From Margaritispora aquatica (lineage: Eukaryota > Ascomycota > Leotiomycetes > Helotiales > Discinellaceae), in assembly GCA_007644065.1 (NCBI GenBank), contig VJWN01000014.1, forward strand, positions 124,001 to 188,000: DNA of 64,000 nt, given 5' to 3'. Of this stretch, positions 56,501 through 64,000 are shown piece after piece. The position numbers and the translations under genes are program-made. A model generated the notes under the pieces. That model did no database searches. It was not told the origin of the DNA and was given only the letters and a program-made list of their open reading frames with translations. Numbering within the stretch: position 1 is the first letter of the stretch; the number at the start of each line of letters is the position of its first letter.

Positions 56501-59500
56501 CTAAGGAGCGTTGATGTTAATCTTCACTTCAACTTCATTGCTCCATCCAGCGTGGAGATCCATGGCCTTCCACGCGGCTTGGACGTCTATCTCCAAGACA
56601 TGCTCGTCAACTTTGCTGATGCTAACTGTCTCAACGGGGATGATTTTGCCTTGAATTGTGATCATCAAGTTGTCGATGTATGAGATCTTGGGGAGGGTGG
56701 AGATATAGAGACCTATTATATGAATTAGCAATCATCTATACGGTATGACGAGGAGAGTAATATACCAAGAACACCCAACGCCTTGAGGTTGGTATCAATT
56801 AAGATGCGGCCATTTTCGAATTTCTGCATCGTGTTGCCGACAATGGCCGCACCAGCAGCCATCTTGCCAAGCAAACCTAAATTAGCGATCCAGGTTGTCT
56901 CTTCTTTCTTCTCGTCAAAGAAGCCTCGGAGAGGATAGCAAGACAGGATGTCGTAACCTCGAATACCTAGAGAGATGTAGAGCAAGCTCTTTGGGTCGAC
57001 TACCTGCATAGGCTTGGAAACCAAGCCGGATGAGTGGGCGCGAACAATATACATCTGCGCTTCAATTACACCAGGAAATTTAGAGAGTGGAATTAACTCG
57101 GAGAGAGGGCGTTGAGAGACATTGAAAACTCCAATCATGCCCGTTCCCGTGACAGCGGCACCTGATGTTGTTAGCGAAAGCGAGACAAGTGGAGCAGGTC
57201 ACTAACCATGATAAGTTCCCACAAGCAGTAGAGTGTCATCATCGTAGCCATTGTATTGATCCAAAGTCCTGCCAATGACGCTTGGCCTGAAGATTACAGT
57301 CTTGCCACGCACGGTAGGGCCTGTCATTTGGTTGATCAAATCCAGATCGTGATGACCAGGCACATCAGTGATGTAGATAGGTCCGCCGCTAACACAGCGA
57401 GCTGCAGCGTGAAAGCCAGAGTATTCGTGAACAGTTTGAAACATATCCCAATCGGGAATCAGATTCAAATGATGAGTGAACAAAGCATTGTGTGCATTTA
57501 CAAAGATATGCCATGGATGGCTCGTTTCAATTTCTGGAAAGAAGTCGTCGGAGTTTCGGACGAGAATTGCCGGTCGATTTTGAGGCATCTGAGAGTGGAA
57601 TAAAATTTGTGGTGTTTGGGACATGCACGAAATGGCTTTGACGCCAAAATGGCGTAGAGTAGAGGTTGTCCATGCATCTAGATAGGCAGGAATAAGGTCG
57701 CTACGACTTTTGGCAGACACAAAGGTATCGAGCATAAACTGTGCGCTGAGTAACTGGTTAGCATTCTTCGCGATACTGATGAAGGTAGTTGGTCAGATTA
57801 CTCAGTCTTCACACCATCAACACCACATGATGTCAGGAACCGATAGAAATCGTCGTAAAATTTCTTGACATCCTCCTTTGCAATCACTGTCATACTCCCA
57901 CCAAGTGGGAGGTTTCTTCTCTCAGCATCTTCCCTGACCTTGAATACTTGGTTAGCGAGGGCTTTCCAGATGGATCAGTCAAACTCACTACTTGAACAGT
58001 CTTGTAAGCATTCGCAAGTTTTCCGTCGGGTGAAATTCCACCCCAATAACCAAGAATAGCGTGCCAAACCGCAACATGCTGAATACTAGGATGAAGCTCT
58101 CGTATTTGCTGTATCATATGCTTGAGACCTCGTGGAAATGCATCCCTTTCAGCCTCGAATTCGACCCACCCGTGCTGAAATTGACCGTGACCCCGGTAGT
58201 CAATAGATTGCCAATTGTCGTCGATAATGAAGTTTGTGATATTGATATTGTTCTCTGCTAAGATCTTCACCGCATTAAGCACCTTTTCTTCGGAAAGCCG
58301 TTGTCCAAGAGCATTCCATGTGCCTGTTCCATCGTTAGCGAGCAATATCGTGAGCCACGATCAACACTTACAGTAAGTCAGTCCATCATACCAATTCTCT
58401 GCCCATACTTTGCTCGACTCATCACCCTCTTTCAGTGCTTCATACTCCTTAGCTTGCTCAACATCTGCAGCCTGAGTGGAAGCAACAATGTCACGTGCGT
58501 GGTACATTACAGCAGCATTTGCACTTTCAAAATTATCACCAAGAGCCACCACAACTCGAGATGTGCCCTTGTTTGCACCATCATTGCGCATCTAAAAGGT
58601 TAGTTGAGCAACTGTGAGAAGACTGAAATTTTAGCTCACTCTCAAAACGACATTGCCGGCGTCGTCACTAACAAACATGCTAGTGATGTCTTCAACTCCA
58701 CTGATGGCAAGCAGGACTAAGTGCTTTCCAGTCAAGCTCAGAAAAGAACACATGATAGCTTCCTTATCGAGCTGGAAGATATCTTTGCCTTGCCTAGGTG
58801 CAAGCCAAGGAGTCCATATCCGCACAAGAGCAAACCATCTTCATTCTGTCAATCGAGGTAGGACTTCACAACACTAATCGAGGAGACATACCTCGAAAAC
58901 TTCCCTTGGCCCCAAGGCACTCCGAATTTGATATTCTCAAAAGTAGAATCTTCACCCTTTGCGGCATCAACAGAAGCCTCGACAGACCACAAGGTGGTGC
59001 CAGGTGATTGGCTGCGATAATTCTTTGCTTTCAATACTGGATTCAATCCTTCGAAATAATCACCGAGTTCGCTCGATAGGGCTTCCTGGCTAGTGACAGT
59101 CTTTAAGATAACGGTTCCATCTAGAGTTCCTTGGTGATCTTTTACCCACTTCCATGACTTATCAGGTCCACCACGGAACTTGATGGTAAAAGATGTAGGA
59201 AGGTGTATAGCTAGGGGAGTAGTGAAATAGAGACGAGTTAGAGCACTACCGAATTCGTTTTTTGAAATCTGTAGAGCAGCTGGTTGAGCGGCGGTATTCT
59301 TCAAAGGCTCCATTGGAACTTCTCGCCACTCCTTGCCTTCTGAATGCCATAATGAAACTTGCCATGGATTCGAAGCTCGACTTTCATCTACCTCTAGCAA
59401 AGCTGTGAAAACAGTTGTTGTCTTCTCAATGAGATTCACCTGACCCAAGGCTGGGTAGGTTGAGATGAAGGCTTTCATGCTGGGGTGGTCTGCCGGTGTA

Positions 59501-59574
59501 GGTCCCTTTTGCTTTGCGATGTATTGAGCTTGGAAAATCTCGTTGCCGTCTGAAGTAATGAATGGTTCTGCCAT
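56501..59574 (-). CDS. GH36-type glycosidase, raffinose-synthase/Sip1-like
   Basis: Glycoside hydrolase family 36 protein of the raffinose synthase/seed-imbibition type, likely alpha-galactosidase or galactosyl transferase. Eight exons: 59574-58892, 58838-58640, 58591-58372, 58323-57989, 57938-57802, 57745-57207, 57161-56766, 56712-56501, giving 906 residues; every junction keeps frame. No signal peptide is evident, so it is probably cytosolic. Family blocks: 'FALVRIWTPWLAPRQG', 'WYDGLTYCTWNALGQ', 'NFIIDDNWQSID', the catalytic 'GVDGVKTDAQF' (Asp nucleophile; intron within this motif), and 'PDWDMFQTVHEYSGFHAAAR' with the acid/base region. C-terminal beta-sandwich closes the protein. Exact sugar specificity is unknown. 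Confidence 0.93.
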
Positions 59575-60269
59575 TTTCGATACAGTTCGAAGTGAGTAAA
59601 TGGATTAAGGAGGAGGGAGCAGGTAGTGTTTAGAGAAATCAAGAGTTAATGCTCATGCAAGTCTTTTGTAGAAAGGCAGATGCAGTGAAGAAGACGGACA
59701 TACAACTATTATAGAAGAGGAAAAGAAGAAAGTCTTGAGAGGAAGAGAAAAGTCAATAGGTCACCCGGAGCGTGTCTCAATCCGATAGTCGGGCCAATGT
59801 GAGGCAAGCGTAGTTCAACGGTAAGCAGGAACAATGCAAGTACTGTAGAAGAAGCTTGCCAGGACCAGATGAGGAGAACATGCAGAGAATATGCAGAAGT
59901 TGATGCGGAAATGCACCTCAACGTCTCACATCTCACGTGGCGGGGGTGAAAAGGCGAATGATTGATTGAAAGATGCGCAAACGTGGGGTAAGGAAACCGG
60001 CTTCCGGCCCGGATAAATACATAAGGTAAGGTAAATACTTACTGGCGGCAAAATTGTAGAATGCGGCTAAATTCTTCGAAGCGCCGTACCGCGCTTAATT
60101 TTTGAAGCTTCCAGGAGCATCATACTCAAGATTCACAACGAGTTGTATAGACAGCGATACTCGTTCAAACGTCCTGTCCAAAGAGCTGCAGTCGCAGACT
60201 TCGAGTAGCATCCAAACGAGGGAATTTCATGATTGCATGACTGCATAAAGCTCTCTACACTCGCCTATC
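59575..60269. promoter_or_regulatory. Divergent intergenic, 0.7 kb
   Basis: Between the GH36-type gene (-) and the mitochondrial tyrosyl-tRNA synthetase gene (+); holds both promoters. No other feature seen. Confidence 0.45.
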
Positions 60270-62287
60270 ATGGCATCACGCTCATTTCTTCGATCGGCCA
60301 AACGACCGGACCTTTATGTTTGCGCCAGATGTGCTCTCGGAGGGTCGCAGACCCCGAACAACATCACAAAGAGATGGATTGGAATGAAATACCTTATGAA
60401 GGTTGCAGACGCGGAATTGGAGTGGCAAGAGAAGGCTACGCGGATAAAGGCTGGCAAGGAGAAAAGTATGCTCACAATTCTGGAGGAAAGAGGGTTAATA
60501 CAGACAATCACTGGGTCGGTACTCCTATTCAGACTACGCTATTCTTTAAGATCTGACTCGATGCAGGAGCCGTGATGCGTTGGATGAGCTGTTGACCGAC
60601 CGGCGTGTGGGAGCATATGTTGGGATCGATCCAACGGCGGCGTCTCTTCATATCGGCCATTTGATACCTCTGATGTCTCTTTTTTGGATGTATTTGCACG
60701 GTTTCCATACAATTTCTCTCTTGGGTGGTGCAACATCGAAGATTGGGGATCCTACGGATCGATTGACGACAAGAGAGAAGCAGCATCCTGCATTAAGAAC
60801 TGCCAACATGGTCAGAATGCATATGCAACTGAAGAAATTGTGGGTGAATGTGGAGGCTTACGGCCGAAAACATGGCTACGAGAAGACCTGGGCATGGCAT
60901 CGGGAATTAGTGAACAACAACGTATGGTGGAATAAACAACCAATGTTGGAGGTTCTGCAAATAATGGGACCAGGTGTACGGCTTGGTTCCATGCTTGCTC
61001 GCGACACGTAAGGAGCATTTATAATTACAAGTATCAAAAGCTAATTGCTACAGTGTAAAGAATAAGATGAGTAAAGGCGATGGCATGTCCTTTGCCGAGT
61101 TCACGTATCCAGTTATGCAAGCATGGGATTGGTGGCATATGTTCCGCAAGAAAGGCGTACGACTTCAAATTGGAGGCTCTGATCAATTTGGGAATATCAC
61201 AGCAGGTATAGATGCCATCAAGTACGTTTCTGCGAATCACCCAGAAGAGCTGGCCCGCTCGGAAGCAAAAGCTGTTGGCGAGCCTGTTGGGTTCACAGTG
61301 CCCCTTCTCACGACAGCAGCTGGTCAAAAATTCGGAAAAAGCGCAGGAAATGCAATATGGCTCGACAATGAGGAGACGACTGCATTCCAATTATACGCGT
61401 ACCTACTGAAAGCTTCCGATACTGACGTTGAGAGATATCTGAAGATGTTCACATTTCTTCCCCTGGAGACGATATCTTGCTTGATGGGCCGACATAACGC
61501 GGATCCATCAAAAAGGATTGCACAACACAAGCTAGCATATGAATTCCTAGAATTGGTACATGGTGAGCATGAAGCTAAGATTGCTGCCAATCAGCACCAA
61601 CTTCTTCATCAGAAAGGACCAGGAGAACCTCTTCCATCTGAAATAGACGCCGATGCCAAAGCGGGCATCGTCACCGTGAACAATCGACCACAGGCAAATA
61701 TCAAGCTCCCACGAGCTTGGGTCTTCCAAAGCAGTTTAGCCAAGCTCATTCAATCTCTGGGATTCACAGCAAAACGCGCGGAAGCTCATCGGTTGATTCA
61801 GGCTGGAGGGGCATACGTCGGCGGCCGGAATCCAGGAACTGGCGGCTCAGAAATGACAGACGCAAGCATCCACTGGGTAGCCATTAAAGAAGAGTGGAAG
61901 GGAAGCAATCTTGACCGACTGGTGATTCACGACAATCTTCTGCTCTTCCGCAAAGGAAAAGCTGATATTAGAATCGTGCAAATCGTGCCGGACGAGGAAT
62001 ACGCCTTATCGGGAGAAAAATATCCTTATATGGATCCGGCGTGGAGAAAGAAGATTCTCGAGGGGATGGCTGCGAGAGAAGCTGCCTCTGAAGATGAACA
62101 GGCAGCAATAGCAGAGTTGCTCGAAGGCCATGATGCATGGGCTAGGGATCTGGTGGGAGACGTGGAAGAAGACCCTGCACAGAGCAAGCCTAAAAGACAA
62201 CCGAAAATTCGGCACATATCAACTGACAAGGGAGGAGTTCAATCAGTGCCATGGCGTCATGAAGGTTCCAAAGAAGGTTTGGAATAG
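60270..62287 (+). CDS. Mitochondrial tyrosyl-tRNA synthetase
   Basis: Charges mitochondrial tRNA-Tyr with tyrosine. Exons 60270-60514, 60567-61007 and 61054-62287 give 639 residues. N-terminal Arg/Ser-rich targeting sequence, then the class I catalytic fold: 'VGIDPTAASLHIGHLIPL' with HIGH at 110-113, 'GGATSKIGDP', the tyrosine-binding 'LQIGGSDQFGNI', and KFGKS at 321-325 as the KMSKS loop. The C-terminal S4-like RNA-binding domain is 'AEAHRLIQAGGAYVGG'. A further extension of about 100 residues, typical of the Pezizomycotina CYT-18 type, follows; in Neurospora CYT-18 the enzyme also helps splice group I introns, not shown here. Confidence 0.95.
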
Positions 62288-62396
62288 ATGTTGAGGTCTT
62301 CTCAGATGTCTCAACTCAGTATGTACCATTATGTATACAATGTATGATATGGGGACAGCTTATATGTATATAATGTGCAGATATATCTTGATCTAG

Positions 62397-64000
62397 CTAC
62401 AAAAGCCCATTCTCCGCCTCTTTGCAAACATTCAAGAAAACATCATCCATCGATGGTTCCATGATGGTATAATCCTTCAGTACTTGAGGTACGTCTCCAC
62501 CACCACCATTTGCCGCCAGATCCTCTCTCCTTCTTTCGATGCCCTCCACACCAGGCCTATTAACCAGCAAAGTCTCCATACTCAGCATGATCCTCCCCAA
62601 CATGGCCCTCTCATACGGCAACTCAAACTCCACCTCCCCAAACTTACACTTGAGCCCCTTAACCTGACTCCCAAACAACACACCCAGCACCCTCCTCAAC
62701 GCCTCCTCCTCACCCTCCACATACACAGCTCTAACCCTATAACAACCCCCAAAGCGTCCTCTCAACTGCGCCGTCGTACCCTGCGCCAACATCTTCTTAT
62801 CCACAATCGCAACCCTACTCGCCAACGCCTCCGTCTCCTCCATACTATGCGTCGTCAGCAGAATCGCCCGATCTACGCTCAGCGCCTTCAGAATCCCCCA
62901 CAACACCCTTTTCGCTCCTGCGTCCTGCCCCGTCGACGGCTCATCCAGCAGCAGCAATCGCGGATTCCCCAATATCGCAATCGCAACCATGACTTTCCTC
63001 CTCGTGCCACCAGAAAGCTTCGAGACCATGCGGTCCGCGAACGGCGTGATGCCAAAGGCTCGCATCACGCTCGTGACGTTCCCGCGCACGTCGCGTAGGC
63101 CTTTGATGCTCGCGTAAAAATTGAGGGTCTGTCGCACGGTCAGGTTGTCGATCGCGTCATCTTGGGGGCACACGCCCAGCTGGAGACGCGCGTGCTGCGG
63201 TGCCACGCCGTCGATGGTGATGCTGCCGTGGGAGGGCGCCAATAAGCCGCGGATCATGTTGATGGTTGTTGATTTGCCGGCACCGTTGGCGCCGAGGAGG
63301 GCGAGCGTTTCGTTGGTGCGGATGTGTAAGGAGAGGTCTTGCACTGCGAGGAGGGACTTGAAGTATTTCGTTACTCGAGAGAGGATCAGGACAGGTAGGG
63401 CGGCTTTGTGGAGTGGTTCGAGCTCGATTCCTGCCTCTTGTGGTGGCGCGACATCTGTTGGTGAGTTGCCACGCTCAAAGCCGTAGTCGACTTGTGCGGC
63501 CATCACAGGCATTTTCTTCTTTAGCAAGAGTCTGCTGATCCAGCTAGGTATTCCGCTTTCTGCGCAAGCGAGCGTGAGGAGCAGAACATGGTTTGGAGGA
63601 TCAAGTTGCCGTATACGCCGCCATAGAGTCCATATGCACCGGGGTGAAGATCATACCAGCCTGTCTCGCCGCAGGTGATGTCGAAGCTATCAATTGCTAT
63701 GAAGAAGGCTCGGAGTAGGTTCGCTGCTGGGGAGGTGAGGCCTAGGAGACCGTGGATTTGGACTGTTATTTCGTACGCGTTTATGGGATTCTTGCCGCTG
63801 TTGATTATGTACTGATGTTCGTTCGTTAGATGCAATTCAGGATGTGTGATGGGGAATACTCACAGCCATAAGCGACAGGATCACTAGAACGAGATGTACG
63901 CCCACTGCTACTTCAAAGGCAGCTTTCTTAAGGAACAAAGAGCAGATGTAGAGACCCAGGTAGGTAGCCATGCAGAATAGCAGCATCGCGAAAAGGACAT
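62397..64000 (-). CDS. ABCA-type ABC transporter, 3' part (runs off the window; one frame break)
   Basis: C-terminal membrane domain and second ATPase domain of an ABCA-family lipid-type exporter. Exon from beyond the window to 63864, intron 63863-63812, then 63811 to the stop at 62397. Membrane spans come first ('VAVGVHLVLVILSLMA', 'LLRAFFIAIDSF', 'GGVYGNLILQTMF'). The ATPase domain has Walker A 'GANGAGKST', Q-loop 'GVCPQDDAI', signature 'KLSGGTRRK', Walker B 'LLLLDEPSTG' and H-loop 'LLTTHSMEE'. The frame shifts by one base at 63584: before it the reading is the 'YGNLILQTMF' frame, after it 'LLLTLACAESGIPSW'. No intron explains this, so it is a missing base or a mutation. N-terminal half is outside the window. 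Confidence 0.85.

Noticed and set aside
62484..63098. 204-codon plus-strand frame
   Set aside because: Antisense to the ABC transporter ATPase domain, which has clear motifs.
63530..63610. Intron to explain the frame change in the transporter
   Set aside because: Possible GT...AG pairs are 28 or 73 nt and do not return to the ATPase frame.
1..64000. CRISPR arrays, phage or bacterial operons
   Set aside because: Spliceosomal introns throughout, no repeat-spacer structure, no ribosome binding sites; the DNA is fungal.

Overview
The window is nuclear DNA from a filamentous ascomycete (Pezizomycotina). Genes carry one to nine short GT-AG introns with fungal splice sites. Cutinase, AA9 lytic polysaccharide monooxygenases, one with a CBM1, Zn2Cys6 and UstYa-like genes point to a plant-associated or plant-degrading fungus. 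A helotialean or other leotiomycete is my best guess, from general look only. Gene density is about one per 2.7 kb, and both window ends cut genes.

Layout. 1-1544: 5' part of a Zn2Cys6 regulator (-). 4312-5299: GPR1/FUN34/YaaH acetate transporter-like gene (+). 6544-7854: unrecognised secreted protein (-). 8470-9256: cutinase (-). 11405-14571: large GT90/CAP10-like membrane glycosyltransferase (-). 14.6-17.0 kb: gene-poor and partly AT-rich, with one intron-containing tRNA-Ser(AGA). 17073-21981: 1,605-residue ankyrin-type protein (-), divergent from 22571-25046, a VWA plus alpha-kinase protein (+). 27047-28022: AA9 LPMO (-).

30.3-36.9 kb holds secretory-pathway genes: glutaminyl cyclase (-), a mitochondrial TMEM70/186-like protein (+), a 99-residue secreted Tyr/Gly/Pro-rich peptide (-), a UstYa/DUF3328 protein (+) and a secreted histidine phosphatase (-). 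37911-39538: AA9-CBM1 (-). 41441-41812: ten-cysteine small secreted protein (-). 43500-44730 and 45233-46727: divergent phytanoyl-CoA dioxygenase-like and flavin amine oxidase pair. 47135-49395: unknown gene with a one-base frame break. 49932-53801: MSH6 (+). 55123-56349: acyl-protein-thioesterase-like hydrolase (+). 56501-59574: GH36/Sip1-like glycosidase (-). 60270-62287: mitochondrial tyrosyl-tRNA synthetase (+). 62397-64000: 3' part of an ABCA-type transporter (-), also with a frame break.

The best candidate for something undescribed is the pairing of the UstYa-family gene (34658-35718) with the Tyr-rich secreted peptide gene (32921-33331). UstYa proteins act on ribosomally made, secretory-pathway peptides whose cores are usually Tyr-containing. 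An ER-type glutaminyl cyclase ending in RDEL lies just beyond. This is an inference from family knowledge and proximity. Housekeeping genes (MSH6, mtTyrRS) sit among accessory ones, so most of the window is ordinary chromosome.
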